Assembly: GCF_900090105.1 (NCBI RefSeq)
Contig: NZ_FMDM01000002.1
Span: 298,995-362,994, forward strand
DNA length: 64,000 nt
Reading direction: 5' to 3'
DNA from: Micromonospora humi
GTDB lineage: Bacteria; Actinomycetota; Actinomycetes; Mycobacteriales; Micromonosporaceae
Shown here in pieces: positions 25,614 to 33,688 of this stretch. Position 1 is the stretch's first letter; the number at the start of each line of letters is the position of its first letter. The position numbers and the translations under genes were made by a program. The notes beneath the pieces are model-generated. The model was not told where the DNA came from, did no database searches, and saw only the letters and a program-made list of their open reading frames with translations.

Positions 25614-26633
25614 ATGAAGAAGCGTTTCCTCACCGCCGCGCTGCTGCCGGCGTTCCTCATCTCCGTCACCGCCTGCGGCTCGTCGGGCGGGGGCGAGCAG
25701 GCCAAGTCCGCCGACGGCAAGGACAAGGTCACCCTGACGCTCAACTGGTACCCGTACGGCGAGCACGCCCCGTTCTACCTGGGCCAGAAGAAGGACATCT
25801 TCGCCAAGCACGGCATCGACCTGACCATCAACGCCGGGCAGGGCTCGCAGAAGACCGTCCAGGCCACCGCCGCCGGGCAGACCGACTTCGGCTGGGCCGA
25901 CACCCCGGCGCTGCTCTCCGCCGTCGGCCAGGGCATGGACGTCAAGAGCGTCGGCGTCTTCCTGCAGACCACCCCGTCGTCGGTGCAGTTCTTCAGCGAC
26001 AAGAACATCAACGCCCCGGCCGACCTCAAGGGCAAGACCATCGCCTCCACCGCCGGCGACGCGCTGAGCAAGACGTTCCCGGCGTTCCTCAAGGCCAACG
26101 GGCTCGCCGCCGGCGACGTCACGCTGCAGAACACCGACCCGGCCGGCAAGATGGCCGCGGTCATGTCGGGCAAGACCGACGCGCTGCTCGGCTTCGCCAG
26201 CGACCAGGGCCCGACCATGCAGGAGAAGGCCGGCAAGCAGGTGTCGTACCTGAAGTTCGCCGAGCACGGGCTCAACTTCTACAGCAACGGCCTGATCGCC
26301 TCCACCGACACCATCAGGAACAAGCAGGACCTGGTGAAGCGGATGGTCGCCGCCAGCAGCGAAGCATGGGCCGCCGCCCAGTCCGACCCGGCCGCCGCGG
26401 TCGCGGCGATGGCCGGCGCGTCCCAGCAGCTGCCCTCGGCGAAGGTGCTCACCGACCAGTTCACCGCCACCCTGCAACTGCTGCACACCGACGCCACGAA
26501 GTCCATGGCGCCGGGCGTCAACGACGAGGCCGACTGGCAGAAGACCATCACCGTCTTCGCCGACTCCGGCGTGATCACCAAGGCGGAGCCGCCCGCGTCC
26601 TACTGGGACGCGAGCTTCGCCCCGAAGGGATGA
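25614..26633 (+). CDS. ABC substrate-binding lipoprotein, NMT1/THI5-like
   Basis: A 339-residue solute receptor anchored outside the membrane. The lipoprotein signal ends VTAC with Cys21. The mature part opens VTLTLNWYPYGEHAPFYLG and continues with GIDLTINAGQGSQKTVQATAAG and TDFGWADTPALL, the classical NMT1/THI5/SsuA fold. Relatives bind pyrimidines, sulfonates, nitrate or aromatic compounds, which is unusual beside sugar-type catabolic genes. The AACGGAG site is a few bases before the ATG, and the 3' end overlaps the ATPase frame. Ligand not predictable from the sequence. Confidence 0.88.
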   Translation: MKKRFLTAALLPAFLISVTACGSSGGGEQAKSADGKDKVTLTLNWYPYGEHAPFYLGQKKDIFAKHGIDLTINAGQGSQKTVQATAAGQTDFGWADTPALLSAVGQGMDVKSVGVFLQTTPSSVQFFSDKNINAPADLKGKTIASTAGDALSKTFPAFLKANGLAAGDVTLQNTDPAGKMAAVMSGKTDALLGFASDQGPTMQEKAGKQVSYLKFAEHGLNFYSNGLIASTDTIRNKQDLVKRMVAASSEAWAAAQSDPAAAVAAMAGASQQLPSAKVLTDQFTATLQLLHTDATKSMAPGVNDEADWQKTITVFADSGVITKAEPPASYWDASFAPKG

Positions 26634-26638
26634 GCGCG

Positions 26639-27460
26639 ATGACGGTCGGCAACCCCACCACCGACGCCGCCCCGGGCGCCACGGCGACCGGCGCCGCGGT
26701 CGAGATCGACCAGGTGGCGGTGCGCTTCCGCACCAAGAAGAAGGACACCACCGCGCTGCGCGACGTGACGCTGCGCATCGCCCCCGGCGAGTTCGTGGCC
26801 ATCGTCGGCGCGTCCGGCTGCGGCAAGTCGACGCTGCTGAAGCTGGTGTCCGGGCTGCTGCGCCCGTCGTCGGGCCAGGTCCGCCTGGACGGCGAGGACG
26901 TCCGCGGGCCGCGCCGCGACATCGGGTACGTCTTCCAGCGCGCCGCGCTGCTGGAGTGGCGCAGCGCCCGACGCAACATCCTGCTCCAGGCGGAGATGCG
27001 GCGCCTGCCCAAGGCGCAGGCCCGGGCCCGGGTCGACGAGCTGATCGCGATGACCGGGCTGACCGGCTTCGAGGACGCGTACCCCAACGAGCTGTCCGGT
27101 GGGATGCAGCAGCGCGTGGCGCTGTGCCGCGCGCTGCTGCACCGGCCCCCGGTGCTGTTGATGGACGAGCCGTTCGGGGCGCTCGACGCGCTCACCCGGG
27201 AACAGATGAACGTCGAGCTGCGGCGCATCTGGCGGGAGACCGGCACCACCGTCCTGCTCGTCACCCACTCCATCGCCGAGGCCGTCTACCTCGCCGACCG
27301 GGTGATCGTCATGACCCCTCGACCCGGCACCGTCGCCGAGGTCATCGACGTCGACCTGCCCGCGGAGCGCGACTACGGCCGGACCATGTCCGACCCGGTC
27401 TTCGCCCGCGTCACGGGCCGCATCCGCGACCTGCTGGGCGCGACGACGTCCGCCGACTGA
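26639..27460 (+). CDS. ABC transporter ATP-binding protein (SsuB/TauB type)
   Basis: A 273-residue ATPase. Walker A is GASGCGKST near residue 65, Q-loop YVFQRAALLEW, signature LSGGMQQRVALCRAL, Walker B VLLMDEPFGALD and switch His in VLLVTHSIAEAVYLADR. The last feature and the ~270-residue length are typical for the nitrate/sulfonate/taurine group. The start at 26639 is preferred because GAAGGGA lies eight bases upstream; the ATG at 26630, overlapping the previous stop, would leave no spacing for it. It powers uptake through the permease two genes upstream. Confidence 0.92.
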   Translation: MTVGNPTTDAAPGATATGAAVEIDQVAVRFRTKKKDTTALRDVTLRIAPGEFVAIVGASGCGKSTLLKLVSGLLRPSSGQVRLDGEDVRGPRRDIGYVFQRAALLEWRSARRNILLQAEMRRLPKAQARARVDELIAMTGLTGFEDAYPNELSGGMQQRVALCRALLHRPPVLLMDEPFGALDALTREQMNVELRRIWRETGTTVLLVTHSIAEAVYLADRVIVMTPRPGTVAEVIDVDLPAERDYGRTMSDPVFARVTGRIRDLLGATTSAD

Positions 27461-27480
27461 GCACTGGGAAGGACACACAC

Positions 27481-28632
27481 GTGGAGCGCACGTCTATCGG
27501 GATCATCCTCAACGGCGTGACCGGACGGATGGGCTACCGGCAGCATCTCGTCCGGTCCCTGCTCGCGATCCGTGAGCAGGGCGGACTGCCCGCCCGCGAC
27601 GGCAGCCGCATCTGGCCGGAGCTGACCCTGGTGGGCCGCAACGAGGCCCGACTCGCCGAGATCGCCGCCCGGCACGGGCTGACCTCCTGGACCACCGACC
27701 TGGAGGCGGCGCTCGCCGACGACGCCCACCAGATCTACTTCGACGCGCAGGTCACCGCCCAGCGGGAGAAGGCGATCCGGGCGGCGATCGAGGCCGGCAA
27801 GCACATCTACACCGAGAAGCCGCTCGCCGAAGGGCTGGCCGGGTCGCTGGAGCTGGCCCGCCTCGCCGCCGCCAAGGGCGTGAAGAACGGCGTGGTGCAG
27901 GACAAGCTGTTCCTGCCCGGCCTGCGCAAGCTCAAGCGCCTTGTCGACGGCGGGTTCTTCGGCCGGATCCTGTCGGTGCGCGGCGAGTTCGGCTACTGGG
28001 TGTTCGAGGGCGACTGGCAGGACGCGCAACGGCCGAGCTGGAACTACCGCGCCGAGGACGGCGGCGGCATCACCGTCGACATGTTCCCGCACTGGCACTA
28101 CGTGCTGGAGCAGATCTTCGGCACGGTCACCGCCGTCACCGCGGTCACCGCCACGCACATCCCCGAACGCGTCGACGAGAACGGCGCCACCTACCCGGCC
28201 ACCGCCGACGACGCCGCGTACGGCATCTTCGAGCTGGCTGGCGGCGTCATCGCCCAGATCAACTCGTCCTGGGCGGTCCGGGTCTACCGGGACGAACTGG
28301 TCGAGTTCCAGGTCGACGGCACCCATGGCAGCGCGGTCGCCGGGCTGCGCGACTGCCGCATCCAGCACCGCGGCGCCACCCCGATGCCGGTGTGGAACCC
28401 GGACCTGCCGGTCACCGAGCCGTTCCGGGCGCAGTGGCAGACGGTGCCGGACAACGCCGACTACGACAACGGGTTCAAGGTGCAGTGGGAGGCGTTCCTG
28501 CGCCACGTCGTCGACGGCGAGCCGTTCCCGTGGGACTTCCTGGCCGGCGTGCGCGGCGTGCAGCTCGCCGAGGCCGGCCTGCGCTCCGCCCGCGAGGGCC
28601 GGCGGATCGAGATCGAGGAGATCGACAGGTGA
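27481..28632 (+). CDS. Gfo/Idh/MocA family NAD(P)-dependent oxidoreductase
   Basis: A 383-residue dehydrogenase for sugars, inositols or related polyols. The Rossmann start is IGIILNGVTGRMGYRQHL, slightly atypical in having an Asn-Gly-Val loop. The family motif EKPLAEG near residue 113 holds the catalytic Lys region, and the C-terminal beta-sheet domain includes GGGITVDMFPHWHYVLEQI with the His usual in this family. GTG start with GGGAAGGA upstream. The stop overlaps the DUF993 GTG by four bases. Likely first oxidation step after uptake; the exact carbon oxidised is unknown. Confidence 0.9.
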   Translation: MERTSIGIILNGVTGRMGYRQHLVRSLLAIREQGGLPARDGSRIWPELTLVGRNEARLAEIAARHGLTSWTTDLEAALADDAHQIYFDAQVTAQREKAIRAAIEAGKHIYTEKPLAEGLAGSLELARLAAAKGVKNGVVQDKLFLPGLRKLKRLVDGGFFGRILSVRGEFGYWVFEGDWQDAQRPSWNYRAEDGGGITVDMFPHWHYVLEQIFGTVTAVTAVTATHIPERVDENGATYPATADDAAYGIFELAGGVIAQINSSWAVRVYRDELVEFQVDGTHGSAVAGLRDCRIQHRGATPMPVWNPDLPVTEPFRAQWQTVPDNADYDNGFKVQWEAFLRHVVDGEPFPWDFLAGVRGVQLAEAGLRSAREGRRIEIEEIDR

Positions 28633-29792
28633 CCGCACGGATCACCCTGCCCGTCGCGGGCGGCGGCGTCGAGACGCTGACCCTGCGCGAGCCGGCCGGC
28701 TGGCAGCGGCCGGCCGCGCCGCCGACCAGCCGGATCGCGTACGCGGCGGCGCACGTGGTCGCCGACCCGTACGCCGACAACGCGCCGGACGCCCCGGCCC
28801 GGCTGGACTGGGACGCCACGCTCGCGGTGCGGCGCGACCTCTGGTCCTGGGGGCTCGGCGTGGCCGAGGCGATGGACACCGCGCAGCGCGGCATGGGGCT
28901 GGACTGGGCGGCCACCCGGGAGCTGATCCGGCGCAGTGCCGCCGAGGCCGCCGCCTGCGGTGGGCGCATCGTCGCCGGGGCGGCCACCGACCAGCTCACC
29001 GGCGTGCCCGACTCGCTCGACGACGTCGTCGCCGCGTACGCCGAGCAGGTCGCGTTCGTGCAGGAGTGCGGCGCGGTCGCGGTGCTGATGGCCAGCCGGC
29101 ACCTGGCCGCGCTCGCCACCGGCCCGGACGACTACCGGCGCGTCTACGAGCGGGTGCTGGGCTCGGCCGGCGCGCCGGTGGTGCTGCACTGGCTCGGCGA
29201 CATGTTCGACCCGGCTCTCGCCGGCTACTGGGGCTCGACCGACCTGGACGACGCCACCAAGACGTTCGTCGCGCTGGTGCACGCGCACGCCGACGTCATC
29301 GACGGGGTGAAGGTGTCGCTGCTGGACGCCGGCCGCGAGGTGCGGTTGCGGGAGCTGCTGCCGCCCACCGTGAAGGTCTACACCGGCGACGACTACCACT
29401 ACCCTGAGCTGATCGCCGGCGACGGCGAACGGTCCAGCCACGCCCTGCTCGGCGCGTTCGCGGCGATCGCACCGGCCGCGTCGGCGGCGCTGCACCGTCT
29501 CGACGCCGGCGACCCGGCCGGCTTCCGGGCCATCCTCGACCCGACCGTGCCGCTGTCCCGGCACGTCTTCGCCCCACCCACCCGCTACTACAAGACCGGC
29601 ATCGCGTTCCTGGCCTGGCTCAACGGCCGGCAACTGGGCTTCACCATGGTCGGCGGCCTGCACGGCGGGCGCAGCGTCCCGCACCTGGTCGAGGCGTTCC
29701 GGCTGGCCGACGCCGCCGGGCTGCTGCTCGACCCGGACCTGGCCGCCGCCCGGATGCGCGGATACCTGACCGTGGCCGGGGTGACCGGATGA
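28629..29792 (+). CDS. DUF993 family protein (dihydrodipicolinate synthase-like TIM barrel)
   Basis: A 387-residue protein of DUF993, which resembles class I aldolases of the DapA type in overall layout. Visible segments: RDLWSWGLGVAEAMDTAQRG, GAPVVLHWLGDMFDPAL, DVIDGVKVSLLDAGREV with a Lys (GVKVSL) at the place of a Schiff-base lysine, VYTGDDYHYPELI, and GGLHGGRSVPHLVEAF. I infer a retro-aldol or related cleavage of an oxidised sugar intermediate; no member I know of has a firm biochemical assignment. It is translationally coupled on both sides, so it belongs to the core of the pathway. Confidence 0.85.
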   Translation: MTARITLPVAGGGVETLTLREPAGWQRPAAPPTSRIAYAAAHVVADPYADNAPDAPARLDWDATLAVRRDLWSWGLGVAEAMDTAQRGMGLDWAATRELIRRSAAEAAACGGRIVAGAATDQLTGVPDSLDDVVAAYAEQVAFVQECGAVAVLMASRHLAALATGPDDYRRVYERVLGSAGAPVVLHWLGDMFDPALAGYWGSTDLDDATKTFVALVHAHADVIDGVKVSLLDAGREVRLRELLPPTVKVYTGDDYHYPELIAGDGERSSHALLGAFAAIAPAASAALHRLDAGDPAGFRAILDPTVPLSRHVFAPPTRYYKTGIAFLAWLNGRQLGFTMVGGLHGGRSVPHLVEAFRLADAAGLLLDPDLAAARMRGYLTVAGVTG

Positions 29793-30628
29793 CCACCGAC
29801 CCGCGGCTGGCGAAGCTGTCGCTCAACCAGCGCACCACGCAACGCTGGTCGGTCCGGGAGGCGGTCGACGGCTGCGTACGCGCCGGCATCGGCGCGATCG
29901 GGCTGTGGCGCGAACCGGTCGCCGAGATCGGCGTACCGGCCGCGGCGAAGCTCGTCGCCGACGCCGGGCTGCGGGTGTCGTCGCTGTGCCGGGGCGGGTT
30001 CCTCACCGCCGCCGACGAGCGCGCGCGGGCCGAGGCGTTGGCCGACAACCGCCGGGCGATCGACGAGGCCGCCGGGCTGGGCACCGAGTGCCTGGTGCTG
30101 GTCGTCGGCGGGCTGCCACCCGGCTCCCGCGACCTGGCCGGCGCGCGGCAGCGCGTCGCCGACGCGCTCGCCGAACTGGCCCCGTACGCGGGCGAGCGCG
30201 GCGTGCGCCTGGCGCTGGAGCCGCTGCACCCGATGTACTGCGCCGACCGGGCGGTGCTGTCCACGCTCGGGCAGGCCCTCGACCTGGCCGAGGCGTTCCC
30301 GGTGCAGCAGGTCGGCGTCGTGGTGGACACGTTCCACGTCTGGTGGGACCCGGACGTGTGGCGGCAGATCGCCCGCGCCGGGGCGCGGATCGCCAGCTTC
30401 CAGGTCTGCGACTTCCTCACCCCGCTCCCGGCCGACGTGCTGCTCGGCCGCGGGATGATGGGCGACGGGCACATCGACTTCCCGCCGCTGCGCCGCGCCG
30501 TGCAGGCGGCCGGCTACACCGGGGACACCGAGGTGGAGATCTTCAACGCCGAGGTGTGGGCCACCGACCCGGACCGGGTGCTCGCCACCATGGCCGAGCG
30601 CTACGTCGAGCTGGTGCTGGCCGACTGA
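29789..30628 (+). CDS. sugar phosphate isomerase/epimerase (TIM barrel)
   Basis: A 279-residue cytoplasmic member of the xylose isomerase-like superfamily. Motifs: LSLNQRTTQRWSVREAVDGC at the start, LALEPLHPMYC (metal Glu), VGVVVDTFHVWWDPD (Asp/His), FQVCDFLTPLP and GDTEVEIFNAEVW with the closing Glu. These are the usual metal ligands of the family. It overlaps DUF993 by four bases and glycerate kinase by one base. It may isomerise the keto product of the dehydrogenase. Different from the exported barrel at 19285 in lacking a signal peptide. Confidence 0.88.
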   Translation: MTTDPRLAKLSLNQRTTQRWSVREAVDGCVRAGIGAIGLWREPVAEIGVPAAAKLVADAGLRVSSLCRGGFLTAADERARAEALADNRRAIDEAAGLGTECLVLVVGGLPPGSRDLAGARQRVADALAELAPYAGERGVRLALEPLHPMYCADRAVLSTLGQALDLAEAFPVQQVGVVVDTFHVWWDPDVWRQIARAGARIASFQVCDFLTPLPADVLLGRGMMGDGHIDFPPLRRAVQAAGYTGDTEVEIFNAEVWATDPDRVLATMAERYVELVLAD

Positions 30629-31770
30629 TGCGGGTCGTCGTCGCGCCGGACTCGTTCAAGGGCTCGCTGGCCGCCCGCGACGTGGCCCGCGCCGTCGCGG
30701 ACGGCTGGCGGGCCCGCCGGCCCGACGACGACGTACGGCTGCTTCCGCTGGCCGACGGCGGCGAGGGCACGCTCGACGCCTTCGCCGCCGCCCGGCCCGA
30801 CGGGGTGTGGCACACCACCACCGTGCCCGGGCCGGACGGCCGGCCGGTCGACGCCGGCTGGCTGCTGCTGCCGGAGGGCAGCGCGGTGCTGGAGCTGGCC
30901 CGCTCCAGCGGCCTGCCGCTGCTGCGCGCGCCCGATCCCCGGCACGCGCACACCTGCGGCCTGGGCGCGGTCGCCGCCGCCGCGCTCGACACCGGGGCCA
31001 CCGACCTGGTGATCGGTCTCGGCGGGTCGGCGAGCACCGACGGCGGCACCGGCGCGCTCCGCGCCCTCGGGCTGCGCCTGCGCGACCGCCGGGGCCGGGA
31101 CCTGCCGCTCGGCGGCGCCGCGCTGGCCGACCTGGCCGACCTGGACCGCAGCGGCCTGCGGCCCGCCCCGCCCGGCGGGGTGCGGCTGCTGGTCGACGTG
31201 ACCGCGCCGCTGACCGGACCGACCGGCGCCGCCGCCGTCTTCGGCCCGCAGAAGGGCGCCGGCCCTCACGACGTGGCGGCGCTCGACGCCGCGCTGCGCC
31301 ACCTCGCCGCGCACGCCGGCGGCGACCCCGGCCAGCCGGGCGCCGGCGCGGCCGGCGGCACCGGCTACGGCCTCGCCGCGCTCTGGGGCGCGCGGATCGT
31401 GCCCGGCGCGGCGGCCGTCGCCGACCTGGCCGGACTCGCCGACGCGCTGGCCGACGCCGACCTGGTCCTCACCGGCGAGGGCCGGTTCGACGAGACGTCG
31501 CTGGGCGGCAAGGTGGTGGGCACGCTGCTCGACACGGCCGCCGCCGCCGGCGTACCCGTGCAGGTCGTCGCCGGTCAGCTCGGCGCGACGCCCCCGGACG
31601 CGGTGACGGCGGCGGTGTCGTTGGTCGAGCTGGCCGGGTCGGTGGAGTCGGCGCTGGCCGAGCCGGGCCGGTGGTTGCGCGCGGCCGGCGGCCGGCTCGC
31701 CGCGCGAGTCGGGCCTGTCGGACAGAACACGTGGCCGTCGTCGCCGCTCGCGGGCAAGATCGGGTCATGA
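30628..31770 (+). CDS. glycerate kinase (GK-I/GlxK type)
   Basis: A 380-residue kinase that phosphorylates D-glycerate to a phosphoglycerate and so feeds lower glycolysis. Family signatures are APDSFKGSLAARDVA at the N-terminus, PLADGGEGTLDAF, GLGGSASTDGGTGAL near residue 132, FGPQKGA and LVLTGEGRFDETSLGGKV near residue 280. All are intact. The last ~45 residues are Ala/Arg-rich and weaker. ATG overlaps the previous stop as TGATG. Its presence indicates that the pathway yields glycerate, or tartronate semialdehyde via reduction. Confidence 0.92.
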   Translation: MRVVVAPDSFKGSLAARDVARAVADGWRARRPDDDVRLLPLADGGEGTLDAFAAARPDGVWHTTTVPGPDGRPVDAGWLLLPEGSAVLELARSSGLPLLRAPDPRHAHTCGLGAVAAAALDTGATDLVIGLGGSASTDGGTGALRALGLRLRDRRGRDLPLGGAALADLADLDRSGLRPAPPGGVRLLVDVTAPLTGPTGAAAVFGPQKGAGPHDVAALDAALRHLAAHAGGDPGQPGAGAAGGTGYGLAALWGARIVPGAAAVADLAGLADALADADLVLTGEGRFDETSLGGKVVGTLLDTAAAAGVPVQVVAGQLGATPPDAVTAAVSLVELAGSVESALAEPGRWLRAAGGRLAARVGPVGQNTWPSSPLAGKIGS

Positions 31771-32933
31771 CCTCCGCGCCCCCCTCGATCACCACGCCGA
31801 TCACCGCCGACCTGCTGCGCGGCGCGCTCGACCTGGAACGCACCGCCCAGGGGGTGCTGCCGCACCGGCTGCCCGCGCGGGCCCGGGCGCAGAACGCCGA
31901 CCCGCAGGTGGCGATGGCGGAGGCGATGCCGTCGGGCGTCCGGCTGGTGTTCCGCACCCGCGCCACCGTCGTCGAGCTGGACGTGCTCGCCACCAAGATG
32001 GTCTACCGGGGCACGCCGCCGCGCCCGGACGGCCGCTACGACCTGCTCGTCGACGGGCGGCTGACCGGCCAGGCCACGGCCGGCGGCGGCAAGGTGCTCG
32101 CCATCGACCTGAGCACCGGCGCGGTGAGCACCGAGCCGGGCCCGGTCGCCGCGGTCCGCTTCGCCGGCCTGCCCGCCACCGACAAGGAGGTGGAGATCTG
32201 GCTGCCGCAGCGCGAGATCACCGAGCTGGTGGCGCTGCGCACCGACGCGCCGGTGGAGACCGTCGGCGACCGCGGCCGGCGGGTGTGGCTGCACCACGGC
32301 AGCTCGATCAGCCACGGCTCGGACGCGGAGAGCCCCACCGGCACCTGGCCGGCGATCGCCGCCGGGCTCGCCGGCGTGGATCTGGTCAACCTCGGCTTCA
32401 GCGGCAGCGCGCTGCTCGACCCGTTCACCGCACGGGCCATGCGCGACGCCCCGGCCGACCTGATCAGCGTCAAGATCGGCATCAACCTGGTGAACAGCGA
32501 CGCGATGCGGCTGCGGGCGTTCACCCCGGCGGTGCACGGCTTCCTCGACACGCTGCGCGACGGGCACCCGGACACCCCGCTGCTGGTGGTGTCGTCGATC
32601 CTGTGCCCGATCCAGGAGGACACGCCCGGGCCGGGCGCCGCCGACCTCAGCACCGGCACGCTGCGGTTCGTCGCCACCGGCGACCCGGCCGAGCAGGCCG
32701 CCGGCAAGCTCACCCTGCGGGTCATCCGCAGCGAGCTGGCCCGGATCGTCGCGGAGCGGGCCACCGAGGACCCGAACCTGCACTACCTCGACGGGCTGGC
32801 GCTCTACGGCGAGGCGGACTTCGCCGAGCTGCCGCTGCCCGACGCGCTGCACCCCGACCCGGTGGCGGACCGCCGGATCGGCGAGCGGTTCGCGGCGCTG
32901 GCGTTCGGCCCGGGCGGTCCGTTCGCCGGCTGA
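31767..32933 (+). CDS. SGNH/GDSL-type hydrolase
   Basis: A 388-residue esterase-like protein without a signal peptide, so it acts in the cytoplasm. An N-terminal beta-sandwich (about 1-165) resembling the sialate acetylesterase-linked domain precedes the SGNH domain: block I HHGSSISHGSDAES with the nucleophile Ser near 175, NLGFSGSALLDP (block II Gly), KIGINLVNSD (block III Asn) and DALHPDPVADRR (block V Asp/His). All catalytic residues are present. Last gene of the operon, overlapping glycerate kinase by four bases. I infer removal of an acyl group from the imported substrate before or during catabolism. Confidence 0.85.
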   Translation: MTSAPPSITTPITADLLRGALDLERTAQGVLPHRLPARARAQNADPQVAMAEAMPSGVRLVFRTRATVVELDVLATKMVYRGTPPRPDGRYDLLVDGRLTGQATAGGGKVLAIDLSTGAVSTEPGPVAAVRFAGLPATDKEVEIWLPQREITELVALRTDAPVETVGDRGRRVWLHHGSSISHGSDAESPTGTWPAIAAGLAGVDLVNLGFSGSALLDPFTARAMRDAPADLISVKIGINLVNSDAMRLRAFTPAVHGFLDTLRDGHPDTPLLVVSSILCPIQEDTPGPGAADLSTGTLRFVATGDPAEQAAGKLTLRVIRSELARIVAERATEDPNLHYLDGLALYGEADFAELPLPDALHPDPVADRRIGERFAALAFGPGGPFAG

Positions 32934-33027
32934 GCGCGCGGGCGATCCCGGCTCCGCCGACGCCGCGGAGGGTTCCGCTCCGATCCACTACACTCGCCGG
33001 ACTGTCCCACCCGAACGAAGGACGCAC

Positions 33028-33681
33028 ATGGCCCGCCCCTACGGTCCCGGACCGAAGCAGTTCGTCTTCGCCGCCGACGACGGCGACGACCAACGGGTCT
33101 CGGTGCGTGATCCGCAGGAGGCCTACGAGGTGTTCGCCGCGTTCCTGCGGGCGCGAGAGTCCGACACCTACACCATCAGGGACGAACCGGCGGGGCAGAG
33201 TCTGGTGCTCATGCCCCGCCGAGGGCTGATCTCCCGATTCCGGGACGCGGACCAGCCCCGGTCGGAGCACCTCAAGGTCGACCGGGGCAACCGCTACCTT
33301 CCCGGCGCGATGCTGTTCTTCGAGAACGGATACGCCGGCCTCGACCACTTCGGCCAGTGGCTCGCCGACCTCTCCGACCTCGACGCGGCACCGGAGACCC
33401 GCGGCGCCACCCGCGCCGCCATGTTCACGACGGAAGCGGCGGCCGTCGCCGAGGTCGGCCGGATCTGGGCGGACTCCGGCATCGTCGACCCGAGCGACCA
33501 GTACTACGTCTTCTTCGAATCGGACGATCTCGACCACGACCGGGCCGAACGCGCCGAACTGCTCCAGCTGATCGCATTCCTCGGTCTGGAACGGGTCGAC
33601 CCCCCGGTCGGGGCCGCCGGGGGCGAGGTCTGGGTACGCAGCGATCCGCGACTCGACGCCGAATGCGAGCGATGGTCGTGA
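33028..33681 (+). CDS. uncharacterised protein paired with DUF6357
   Basis: A 217-residue soluble, acidic protein. It has two similar-sized alpha/beta parts: KQFVFAADDGDDQRVSVRD with LVLMPRRGLISRFRDADQ, then GYAGLDHFGQWLADLSDLD and DQYYVFFESDDLDHD. No signal peptide or membrane segment, no known catalytic motif. CGAAGGAC precedes the ATG. The next gene starts seven bases after its stop, so the two form an operon and may act together. I do not recognise the family. Confidence 0.7.
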   Translation: MARPYGPGPKQFVFAADDGDDQRVSVRDPQEAYEVFAAFLRARESDTYTIRDEPAGQSLVLMPRRGLISRFRDADQPRSEHLKVDRGNRYLPGAMLFFENGYAGLDHFGQWLADLSDLDAAPETRGATRAAMFTTEAAAVAEVGRIWADSGIVDPSDQYYVFFESDDLDHDRAERAELLQLIAFLGLERVDPPVGAAGGEVWVRSDPRLDAECERWS

Positions 33682-33688
33682 GCAGGCG

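Noticed and set aside
30807..32933. long + strand frame running back through glycerate kinase into the SGNH hydrolase
   Set aside because: Only the part from the ATG at 31767 makes a real protein; the upstream part is Arg-rich shadow of the glycerate kinase frame.
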